A stretch of DNA of 13,540 nt. Source: Betaproteobacteria bacterium (GTDB lineage Bacteria; Pseudomonadota; Gammaproteobacteria; Burkholderiales; Thiobacillaceae). Every line of letters starts with the position of its first letter. Within the stretch, counting starts at the first letter, position 1. Location: NCBI GenBank assembly GCA_016873905.1, contig VGVU01000025.1:1-13540 (forward strand). The letters are read 5' to 3'. The notes under the pieces are model-generated. The model was not told where the DNA came from. It did not search any database and worked only from the letters and a program-made list of their open reading frames with translations. The position numbers and the translations under genes are program-made. Positions 5,349 through 11,589 of the stretch are shown piece after piece.

Positions 5349-7589
5349 CTAAACCACGCAGTCGATGTAATAGCGGCTGGTACCGTTCTCGCGTTCCTTC
5401 ACTAGGCCGTGCACATCCGTCTCGAAGCCCGGGAATTGGTCGTTGAAGGTGCGCGTGAACTGCAGGTAACGCACGATGGTCGCGTTGAAGCGCTCGCCAG
5501 GAATCAGCAAGGGAATGCCCGGCGGGTACGGCGTCAGCAGGATGGCCGTGACGCGGCCCTCAAGCTGATCGATCGCGACGCGTTCGATCTCGCGATGCGC
5601 CATCTTGGCAAAGGCATCGGCCGGACGCATGGCGGGCACCATGGCGGACAGATACATCTCGGTCGTGAGGCGTGCCACATCGTTGCTCTTGTACACCTCG
5701 TGAATTTGTTGGCAGAGATCCTTGAGGCCAATACGCTCATAGCGAGGGTACTTGGCCACAAACTCAGGCATGACGCGCCACAACGGCTGGTTCTTGTCGT
5801 AATCATCCTTGAACTGCTGCAACTCGGTGACCATCGTGTTCCAGCGGCCCTTGGTGATGCCGATGGTGAACATGATGAAAAATGAGTACAGGCCGCATTT
5901 CTCGACGATAACGCCATGCTCAGCCAGGTATTTGGTGACGATGGCCGCCGGGATGCCCCAGTCGGCAAAGTCACCGTCCACATCCAGGCCGGGGGTGATG
6001 ACCGTGGCCTTGATCGGGTCGAGCAGATTGAAGCCATCCGCGAGCTGACCAAATCCATGCCAGCGTTCGCCGGGCTTCAACATCCAGGCCTCGCGTTCCT
6101 CGATGCCCTCCTCAGACAGATCATCCGGGCCCCACACCTTGAACCACCAGTCGGCGCCCCACTCCTCGTCCACCTTGCGCATGGCACGGCGGAAATCCAG
6201 GGCCTCGGCAATCGACTCTTCGACCAGGGCGGTCCCGGCCGGTTCTTCCATCATCGCCGCCGCCACATCGCAGGAGGCGATAATGGAATACTGCGGCGAG
6301 GTTGAGGTGTGCATCAGATAGGCCTCGTTGAACACATCGCGGTCGAGCTTCCGGCTTTCCGAGTCCTGCACCAGGATCTGCGAGGCCTGACTCAAGCCCG
6401 CCAGCAGCTTGTGGGTGGACTGCGTGGAAAACACCACCGATTCCTGGCAGCGCGGCCGATCGGCGCCAATGGCGTGATAGTCACCGTAAAAATCGTGGAA
6501 GGCCGCGTGCGGCAACCAGGCCTCATCGAAATGCAGGGTGTCGATCCGGCCATCAAGCATCTCCTTGATTTCTTCTACATTGTAGAGAATGCCATCGTAG
6601 GTGGATTGCGTAATGGTCAGCACCCGCGGCTTGGCCGACTTGTCGCTCGCGAACGGATGCGCCGCAATCTTGGCCTGAATGTTCTCCCACAGAAATTCAC
6701 TCTTCGGGATCGGGCCGATGATGCCGTAGTTGTTGCGCGTCGGCATCAGAAAGACGGGGATCGCCCCCGTCATGATGATCGAGTGCAGGATCGATTTGTG
6801 ACAGTTGCGGTCAACGACCACGATATCGCCCGGCGCCACGGTCGAATGCCAGACGATCTTGTTCGAGGTTGAGGTTCCGTTGGTCACAAAAAACAAATGG
6901 TCGGCGTTAAAGATGCGCGCCGCATTGCGCTCGGAAGCGGCCACCGGACCGGTGTGATCCAGCAGCTGGCCGAGTTCCTCAACCGCGTTGCAGACATCGG
7001 CGCGCAGCATGTTTTCGCCAAAGAACTGGTGGAACATCTGCCCCACCGGCGATTTCAGGAAGGCCACACCGCCCGAGTGACCCGGGCAGTGCCACGAGTA
7101 GGAACCATCGGCCGCATAGTGCGTCAAGGCGCGGAAAAACGGCGGCGGCAGGCTATCCAGATAGGCCGTCGCCTCGCGCTTGATATTGCGGGCGATGAAC
7201 TCCGGCGTGTCCTCGAACATATGGATGAAGCCATGCAACTCGCGCAGGACATCGTTGGGAATATGCCGGCTGGTCCGCGTTTCGCCGTACAGGAAGATGG
7301 GGATTTCGGCATTACGCTGACGGATCTCACCGACAAAGCCACGCAGATCCGCAATGGCCTTTCCGGTGGCCGCCTCGGACGAAAACTCCTCATCATCGAT
7401 CGACAGGATAAAGACCGAGGCGCGACTCTGCTGCTGGGCAAAGGAGCTCAAGTCACCATAACTGGTCACCCCCAGCACCTCCAGGCCCTCTTTCTCGATG
7501 GCCTCGGCCAACGCACGAATCCCTAAACCCGAGGTGTTTTCGGAACGAAAGTCTTCGTCAATGATGACGACGGGGAAACGAAAACGCAT
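5349..7589 (-). CDS. Orn/Lys/Arg decarboxylase, long AdiA/LdcA-type
   Basis: A PLP-dependent, fold-type-I basic amino acid decarboxylase that makes agmatine, cadaverine or putrescine plus CO2; substrate not resolved. It has 746 aa, typical of the long AdiA/LdcI/SpeC group. The N-terminal 'wing' domain (residues 1-130) resembles a receiver domain. The catalytic core includes YSWHCPGHSGG (164-174), the NGTSTSNKIVWHS segment (237-249), RNCHKSILHSIIMTGA (261-276) and HFDEAW (353-358). PLP-lysine Lys394 sits in STQSTHKLLAGLSQAS (388-403). The C-terminus has LLTPYPPGIPLLIPGERF and FPGFETDVHGL. HFDEAW is like AdiA/Pseudomonas LdcA, while TQSTHK resembles E. coli LdcI, so motifs do not decide the substrate. 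Ribosome binding site GGAG lies 8 nt before the ATG, and a TATAAT box is upstream. It follows dcd by 63 bp. Confidence 0.93.
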   Translation of the reverse strand: MRFRFPVVIIDEDFRSENTSGLGIRALAEAIEKEGLEVLGVTSYGDLSSFAQQQSRASVFILSIDDEEFSSEAATGKAIADLRGFVGEIRQRNAEIPIFLYGETRTSRHIPNDVLRELHGFIHMFEDTPEFIARNIKREATAYLDSLPPPFFRALTHYAADGSYSWHCPGHSGGVAFLKSPVGQMFHQFFGENMLRADVCNAVEELGQLLDHTGPVAASERNAARIFNADHLFFVTNGTSTSNKIVWHSTVAPGDIVVVDRNCHKSILHSIIMTGAIPVFLMPTRNNYGIIGPIPKSEFLWENIQAKIAAHPFASDKSAKPRVLTITQSTYDGILYNVEEIKEMLDGRIDTLHFDEAWLPHAAFHDFYGDYHAIGADRPRCQESVVFSTQSTHKLLAGLSQASQILVQDSESRKLDRDVFNEAYLMHTSTSPQYSIIASCDVAAAMMEEPAGTALVEESIAEALDFRRAMRKVDEEWGADWWFKVWGPDDLSEEGIEEREAWMLKPGERWHGFGQLADGFNLLDPIKATVITPGLDVDGDFADWGIPAAIVTKYLAEHGVIVEKCGLYSFFIMFTIGITKGRWNTMVTELQQFKDDYDKNQPLWRVMPEFVAKYPRYERIGLKDLCQQIHEVYKSNDVARLTTEMYLSAMVPAMRPADAFAKMAHREIERVAIDQLEGRVTAILLTPYPPGIPLLIPGERFNATIVRYLQFTRTFNDQFPGFETDVHGLVKERENGTSRYYIDCVV

Positions 7590-7624
7590 GGCCAGCGCTC
7601 CAGTAGCGGTAAGAAAGTGCGCGG

Positions 7625-7630
7625 ATTATA
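7625..7630 (-). promoter_or_regulatory. -10 box upstream of the decarboxylase gene
   Basis: A perfect TATAAT on the minus strand, 22 bp after the dcd stop and 35 bp before the decarboxylase ATG, followed by the discriminator CCGCGCAC. No good -35 hexamer stands at 16-18 bp, so an activator or weak constitutive use is possible. It would let the decarboxylase be transcribed apart from apbC-dcd. Confidence 0.5.
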
Positions 7631-7652
7631 GAAATTCCCGCGCGCTGTTGCG

Positions 7653-8219
7653 TTAAATCTTCGGCAGCGTCACGCCGGTCTGCCCTTGGTATTTGCCGCC
7701 ACGATCACGGTACGAGGTTTCGCAAACCTCATCCGACTCGAAGAACAACATCTGCGCGACGCCCTCATTGGCGTAAATACGCGCTGGCAGCGGCGTGGTG
7801 TTGGAAAACTCCAGCGTCACATGGCCCTCCCACTCGGGCTCCAAGGGTGTGACATTGACGATAATACCGCAGCGCGCATAGGTCGATTTACCCAGGCACA
7901 CCACCAACACATTGCGCGGGATGCGGAAGTATTCGACCGTACGCGCCAGCGCAAACGAATTAGGCGGAATGATGCACGAATCGCCATCCACCTCGACAAA
8001 GCTGGAGGGATCGAAGTGCTTGGGATCAACGATGCTGCTGTTGATGTTGGTAAACAGCTTGAACTCGCTGGCGCAACGGACATCGTAGCCGTAGCTGGAG
8101 GTGCCATAGGAAACGATTCTTTCGCCGTCACGGGTCTTGATTTGGCCCGCCTCGAAAGGCTCGATCATGCCGTGCTCACGCGCCATGCGGCGTATCCAAA
8201 GATCGGATTTGATGCTCAT
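7653..8219 (-). CDS. dcd: dCTP deaminase
   Basis: It deaminates dCTP to dUTP and ammonia, feeding dTTP synthesis via dUTPase. It has 188 aa, the standard short form (Pseudomonas type). Visible features are IVSYGTSSYGYDVR (residues 35-48), the active-site block GKSTYARCGIIVNVTPLEPE (110-129), the catalytic Glu137 in VTLEFSNT, and the C-terminal GGKYQGQTGVTLPKI. The start is an ATG with a weak purine-rich AGAGCT site in front. It follows apbC, an order seen in many beta- and gammaproteobacteria. A strong terminator stands between them, only 27 nt before this ATG, so expression must come from read-through or from a promoter I cannot recognise. Confidence 0.97.
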   Translation of the reverse strand: MSIKSDLWIRRMAREHGMIEPFEAGQIKTRDGERIVSYGTSSYGYDVRCASEFKLFTNINSSIVDPKHFDPSSFVEVDGDSCIIPPNSFALARTVEYFRIPRNVLVVCLGKSTYARCGIIVNVTPLEPEWEGHVTLEFSNTTPLPARIYANEGVAQMLFFESDEVCETSYRDRGGKYQGQTGVTLPKI

Positions 8220-8238
8220 AGGTCAGCTCTGTCATCGA

Positions 8239-8272
8239 AAAATAAAAACCGCGCCGGCAACCCGGCGCGGTT
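8239..8272 (-). terminator. Strong rho-independent terminator between apbC and dcd
   Basis: A perfect 11-bp inverted repeat (aaccgcgccgg / ccggcgcggtt, + strand 8247-8257 and 8262-8272) with a 4-nt loop. On the minus strand it is followed by TTTTTATTTTT. It begins 24 bp after the apbC stop. Confidence 0.93.
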
Positions 8273-8296
8273 CGTATCCTACCAGCTAGTGTCCGC

Positions 8297-9385
8297 TTAG
8301 GTATTCTGAATCACGATGCTGGGGAACTTGGCCGAGTGATCGACGGCAAGATCGCCCACCTTGACCGCCACGCGGCGGGCGATGCCGCGATAGATTTCGC
8401 TGATCCGCGATTCCGGTGCGGCGACCACGGTGGGCTTGCCGGCATCCGTTTCCTGACGGATACGCATGTCCAACGGCAGGCCACCCAAAAACTCGGCGCC
8501 GTAGTCATCACACATCTTCTGGCCACCGCCAACGCCAAAGATGGGCTCTTCGTTTCCGCACTTGGAGCAGATGTGCAGACTCATGTTCTCGACCACGCCG
8601 AGAATAGGAACGCCCACCTTCTCAAACATCTTCAGGCCCTTGCGGGCGTCGATAAGCGCAATATCCTGCGGCGTGGTGACGATCACCGCGCCCGTCACCG
8701 GTACCCGCTGGGCCAGCGTCAGCTGGATATCACCCGTACCCGGCGGCAGGTCAACAACCAGGTAATCAAGGTCTTTCCACTGGGTGTTATTGAGCAGTTG
8801 CTCCAACGCCTGGGTGACCATGGGGCCGCGCCAGACCATCGGCGTGTCGACATCAATCAGGAAACCGATCGACATGGATTGCAGGCCATGCCCCATCATC
8901 GGTTCCAGCGACTGGCCGTCCGTCGATTCGGGGCGACCGGTAATGCCCAGCATGGTGGGCTGCGACGGGCCATAGATGTCCGCATCGAGCATGCCAACCC
9001 TGGCGCCTTCGGCCGCCAGCGCCAAAGCCAGGTTGACGGCGGTAGTGGACTTGCCGACGCCGCCCTTTCCAGAGGCCACCGCAATGATGTTCTTCACGCC
9101 GTTGACCAGTTTCACACCCTTTTGGACGCTATGCGCGACGATCTTCCAGCTCACATTGGAGGTCACGGAGCCCACACCGGGAATGGCCTTGATGGCACCG
9201 TCCACCATGGATTGGATCTCAGCCAACACCGTTTTGGCCGGGTAGGGCAGAACGACATCCAGCGTCACCTGACCACCGTCAACCTTGATGTTGCGGGCCG
9301 ACTTGGTGCTCATGAAATCCTTGCGGGTATTGGGGTCGATCAGCGCTTTGAGAGCAGCTTGCACTTGTTCTACGGAAACGGACAT
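8297..9385 (-). CDS. apbC: Iron-sulfur cluster carrier protein ApbC/Mrp
   Basis: A cytosolic P-loop ATPase of the Mrp/NBP35 family that binds and transfers [4Fe-4S] clusters to apoproteins. The N-terminal MIP18/DUF59 domain (about residues 4-85) precedes the deviant Walker A SGKGGVGKSTT (about 105-115). Further motifs are LDADIYGPSQP (133-143), VWRGPM, DYLVVDLPPGTGD (207-219) and the cluster-ligand CxxC, Cys273/Cys276 in HICSKCGNEEPIFG. Numbering is from the ATG at 9385. A TTG one codon upstream is also in frame, but the GAGG at 9393-9396 is 7 nt from the ATG, so I chose the ATG (362 aa). A 180-bp G-rich leader with hairpins precedes it, and a strong terminator follows. metG, its usual neighbour elsewhere, is not here. 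Confidence 0.95.
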   Translation of the reverse strand: MSVSVEQVQAALKALIDPNTRKDFMSTKSARNIKVDGGQVTLDVVLPYPAKTVLAEIQSMVDGAIKAIPGVGSVTSNVSWKIVAHSVQKGVKLVNGVKNIIAVASGKGGVGKSTTAVNLALALAAEGARVGMLDADIYGPSQPTMLGITGRPESTDGQSLEPMMGHGLQSMSIGFLIDVDTPMVWRGPMVTQALEQLLNNTQWKDLDYLVVDLPPGTGDIQLTLAQRVPVTGAVIVTTPQDIALIDARKGLKMFEKVGVPILGVVENMSLHICSKCGNEEPIFGVGGGQKMCDDYGAEFLGGLPLDMRIRQETDAGKPTVVAAPESRISEIYRGIARRVAVKVGDLAVDHSAKFPSIVIQNT

Positions 9386-9409
9386 CAAAAAACCTCAGAT
9401 AAACAACAC

Positions 9410-9432
9410 AAAAAATGCGGGCACAACACCCG
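9410..9432 (-). terminator. Weak terminator-like hairpin before apbC
   Basis: On the minus strand CGGGT/GCCCG (5 bp including a T-G pair) with loop GTTGT, followed by CATTTTTTG. It could end the CBS gene transcript or attenuate apbC. The stem is short, so termination would be inefficient. Confidence 0.3.
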
Positions 9433-9458
9433 GAACAGACGGATAAATGGGGACGCCG

Positions 9459-9477
9459 GGTGACATCTCAAGTCACC
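9459..9477 (-). repeat. Inverted repeat in the apbC leader
   Basis: GGTGAC and GTCACC, perfect 6-bp arms with a 7-nt spacer. It is not followed by a T-run, so it is not a terminator. It could be an RNA hairpin or a dimeric regulator site. It directly adjoins the G-rich tract at 9476-9492. Confidence 0.45.
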
Positions 9478-9512
9478 ACCCGCCCCAACCCCGTCAGGGC
9501 CAATGCTTGACT

Positions 9513-9518
9513 ATTTTA
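9513..9518 (-). promoter_or_regulatory. Candidate -10 box for apbC
   Basis: TAAAAT on the minus strand with a poor -35 (TTCCCG, 17 bp upstream). If used, it gives apbC a leader of about 120 nt that contains the inverted repeat, the G-rich tract and the weak terminator-like hairpin. Confidence 0.35.
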
Positions 9519-9565
9519 CTCGGAATTGGTCGGGCCGGGAAGTCCGTCAGGATCGCAACCCGTAA

Positions 9566-10150
9566 TCAGTCGTTTAATTCTTGATGGATATCAACAAAGT
9601 TCGCCGCCGTCGCCAGATGCGGCATGGCTGACCCAAGCTGACGGCTGATTTGGGACAGGGAAAAGAGGCCGCGGACCAATTGGCCACGGTCCTGACCACG
9701 CTCCACGACCATGGCGTGCTGGCGGCCCTGCTTTTGCAGGGTCGCCACAACGCTGCCCACCGAGGCGCCCTTCAAATCCTCCACGCACAGGCATTCAAGT
9801 CGCTCGCGCGGCGTCATCACATCCTTGACCAACACATCTTCGTAGGGAATACCCTGGCTGCGGGTCACCTGCATCGGTTTCTCCCCGGTCAAGTCAGTCG
9901 CCGTGATCAGACCCAGGATCGCATTTTCATTGTCCACCACCAGGAGGAGGCGAACGCCACGATGGATCATCTTTGCCCGTGCCGCCTCCACACTTTCCAG
10001 CGGGAAGATGGTGTAGGCCGTCGTCCGGGTGAAATCGGTCATGACCTCGGTCGCCGGATCCTCAAGTTTCACGCTCTCTGGCAACACCTGAAACGGTTTG
10101 TGAAAGGTGGCCCCTTTCTGCAAGGGCACAATGGGCAGGCTGCGGGTCAT
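9566..10150 (-). CDS. Two-CBS-domain protein of unknown ligand
   Basis: A small stand-alone CBS-pair (Bateman) protein of 194 aa. CBS1 covers about residues 34-90 (VMTDFTRTTAYTIFP ... GVRLLLVVDNENAILGLITA, then TDL). CBS2 covers about 110-175 (VKDVMTPRERLECL ... HAMVVERGQDRGQLVRGLFS). Such pairs usually bind adenosyl nucleotides and sense energy or redox state; no catalytic domain is attached, and the partner is unknown. There is no signal peptide or membrane segment. The start is the ATG at 10150: GAGGAG at 10158-10163 is 7 nt upstream, whereas the in-frame TTG at 10156 would be too close. It begins 16 bp after the rppH stop, so it is probably co-transcribed with rppH. Function within that operon is unknown. 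Confidence 0.85.
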   Translation of the reverse strand: MTRSLPIVPLQKGATFHKPFQVLPESVKLEDPATEVMTDFTRTTAYTIFPLESVEAARAKMIHRGVRLLLVVDNENAILGLITATDLTGEKPMQVTRSQGIPYEDVLVKDVMTPRERLECLCVEDLKGASVGSVVATLQKQGRQHAMVVERGQDRGQLVRGLFSLSQISRQLGSAMPHLATAANFVDIHQELND

Positions 10151-10157
10151 GATCAAA

Positions 10158-10163
10158 CTCCTC
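10158..10163 (-). promoter_or_regulatory. Ribosome binding site of the CBS-domain gene
   Basis: GAGGAG on the minus strand, 7 nt before the ATG at 10150 and only 1 nt before the alternative TTG, deciding the start. It lies between the rppH stop and the ATG. Confidence 0.75.
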
Positions 10164-10166
10164 TTC

Positions 10167-10679
10167 TCAGGCCGCGCGCGGATGATGCGCGTTCGGGTGT
10201 TTATTCAGGTGACCCAAATGCCGTTCCAACTCGCCGAGGGCCAGGCGGTAAACCTCTTGTTTGAAATCGACCACCTCACTGGCAGGTTGCCAATAGTCAT
10301 GCCAACGCCAGGCATCAAATTCGGGGTGATCGCTCGCACGCAGCCGAACATCGCAATCCCGTCCAACCAGTTTCAGCAAATACCATATCTGCTTCTGGCC
10401 CCGATAGATCCCGCGCCAGTCACGCTTGATCCAGGACTGCGGCACATCGTAACGCAACCACTCCCGGGTTCGCCCAAGAATGGTTACATGCTGAGGCAAC
10501 AGCCCCGTTTCTTCCTGTAGTTCACGGTACATCGCCTGCTCTGGCGTCTCACCTGACTTGATCCCGCCTTGCGGAAACTGCCAGGCGTCTTGTTTGACGC
10601 GCTTGCCCCAGAACACCTCACCACGGGCATTACACAGCACGATACCGACATTGGAACGATATCCATCCCGGTCGATCAT
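10167..10679 (-). CDS. rppH: RNA pyrophosphohydrolase (Nudix)
   Basis: It removes pyrophosphate from 5'-triphosphorylated mRNA and so triggers RNase E-dependent decay. The Nudix box is complete: GGIKSGETPEQAMYRELQEE then TGL (residues 38-60 from the chosen start). The family start MIDRDGYRSNVGIVLCNARG, WQFPQGG, RTREWLRYDVP and GQKQIWYLLKLVGRDCDV identify RppH rather than a generic Nudix enzyme. Length is 170 aa (E. coli 176). An ATG three codons upstream (10688) gives 173 aa; I chose the ATG at 10679 because orthologues start at MID..GYR.NVG. Neither has a strong Shine-Dalgarno site. It sits 55-64 bp after the spermidine-synthase-like gene and 16 bp before the CBS gene; ptsP, its enteric neighbour, is absent. 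The sequence is more betaproteobacterial than enteric in flavour. Confidence 0.94.
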   Translation of the reverse strand: MIDRDGYRSNVGIVLCNARGEVFWGKRVKQDAWQFPQGGIKSGETPEQAMYRELQEETGLLPQHVTILGRTREWLRYDVPQSWIKRDWRGIYRGQKQIWYLLKLVGRDCDVRLRASDHPEFDAWRWHDYWQPASEVVDFKQEVYRLALGELERHLGHLNKHPNAHHPRAA

Positions 10680-10743
10680 GGCCGACATCCATCAATAATT
10701 CACTGTGACGGATTCTCCCATCACAACGGCCACTTGCAAAGCC

Positions 10744-11550
10744 TCAAATAATCGAGTCCTGCATCCTGTTTATCGACTCCGAGGTCACACGATCCAGCAA
10801 CGCCCCTAAATCAAAATGCCAGGTGGCCCCTATAGCCGCGGCCCGCGCGCGCAGGGTTGCCCACGCCAGATCGCCCCAGCCCCCCCGTGCCGCAAACAAC
10901 AGCAGATTCCCTTTCTGCTCCGTGGGCAGGACCAGCGCGGGCGAAGCAAACGCCGTCTCGATCGCCTCGCGGTACAGATGGAAACGACCCTCCTCGGCCC
11001 ACAGATTGAAGACCGCCACGCCCCCCGGCCGCAAGGCTCCCGCACAGCCGCGATAAAACTCCGGGCTGGACAGGGCCTCGACAATGCGGCGGCGATCGTA
11101 ACCGTCGACGACCATGGCATCCAGACTACGATGCTGGGCGGCCACCCACGCCGCGCCATCATCAAGGATCACCCTCAGGCGTTCATCATCCGCCGGCAAA
11201 TGGAAAAAGGAACGCGCGGCCGCCACCACTTCTGGATTGATCTCCAGCGCCGTCAGGCGACTTTCGGGCAAATGCCGGTGGATAAACTTGGCCAGCGAGC
11301 CACCGCCCAAACCAATCAACGCAATGTCCTGTGGATTCGGGTGCAAAACGGCAAACAACATCGCCGCACGCGTGTATTCCAGCTCCAGTGCAAACGGGTC
11401 ACGCACCCGCATCACCGACTGCGCCACCCCGCCGGCAAAGTGCAAGGTGCGCAAACCGCGTTGTTCACTCACCTCCACAGGGTCGTGCCGCGCCGAACGG
11501 TTTTCGTGCGTACGCCCATCGCGTCGTGGTCTCTCTGTAAAACGCTTCAT
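10744..11550 (-). CDS. Spermidine-synthase-like protein (class I methyltransferase fold)
   Basis: A 268-aa member of the polyamine aminopropyltransferase-like family. Visible are ALELEYTRAAM (residues 54-64), the cofactor-binding loop GLGGGSLAKF (80-89), the acidic strand end ALEINPEVV (101-109) and DDGAAWV (130-136). VVDGYD (147-152) sits where SpeE has its catalytic D-x-x-D; both Asp are kept, but the usual DS(S/T)DP sequence is not. The N-terminal 20 residues are Arg-rich and unconserved. Whether it makes a polyamine is doubtful; many such short homologues have no known substrate. Start: ATG at 11550 with no good Shine-Dalgarno site, and the frame is open upstream without another ATG. It is divergent from proS with 36 bp between start codons, and probably heads an operon with rppH and the CBS gene. 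Confidence 0.8.
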   Translation of the reverse strand: MKRFTERPRRDGRTHENRSARHDPVEVSEQRGLRTLHFAGGVAQSVMRVRDPFALELEYTRAAMLFAVLHPNPQDIALIGLGGGSLAKFIHRHLPESRLTALEINPEVVAAARSFFHLPADDERLRVILDDGAAWVAAQHRSLDAMVVDGYDRRRIVEALSSPEFYRGCAGALRPGGVAVFNLWAEEGRFHLYREAIETAFASPALVLPTEQKGNLLLFAARGGWGDLAWATLRARAAAIGATWHFDLGALLDRVTSESINRMQDSII

Positions 11551-11555
11551 GCGGT

Positions 11556-11561
11556 TAAAAT
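11556..11561 (+). promoter_or_regulatory. Candidate -10 box for proS
   Basis: TAAAAT 25 bp before the proS ATG, giving a leader of about 20 nt. The -35 region would lie inside the first codons of the divergent gene; no good TTGACA-like hexamer is seen there. Confidence 0.5.
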
Positions 11562-11583
11562 CCGGGTTCTTGAAAAGGGTTCC

Positions 11584-11589
11584 ATTATG
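11584..11589 (-). promoter_or_regulatory. Possible -10 box for the spermidine-synthase-like gene
   Basis: CATAAT on the minus strand, 33 bp before the ATG at 11550. It overlaps the proS start codon. No clear -35 is seen. Listed because the divergent gene needs a promoter in or near the proS 5' end. Confidence 0.25.

Noticed and set aside
3994..5352. 452-codon plus-strand open frame across the ribosomal operon
   Set aside because: It is antisense to three certain ribosomal protein genes and matches no family I recognise. Long antisense frames are expected from GC-rich codon use.
8336..9463. 375-codon plus-strand open frame
   Set aside because: Antisense shadow of apbC, which is certain; no recognisable domains and no ribosome binding site context.
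5349..11550. A polyamine module joining the decarboxylase and the spermidine-synthase-like gene
   Set aside because: They are over 3 kb apart in separate transcription units with unrelated genes between them, and neither substrate is established.
10816..11586. In-frame open extension upstream of proS that would make an 828-residue protein
   Set aside because: It is antisense to the spermidine-synthase-like gene and encodes low-complexity, family-unlike sequence. The ATG at 11587 has a proper ribosome binding site and gives the canonical ProS N-terminus and length.
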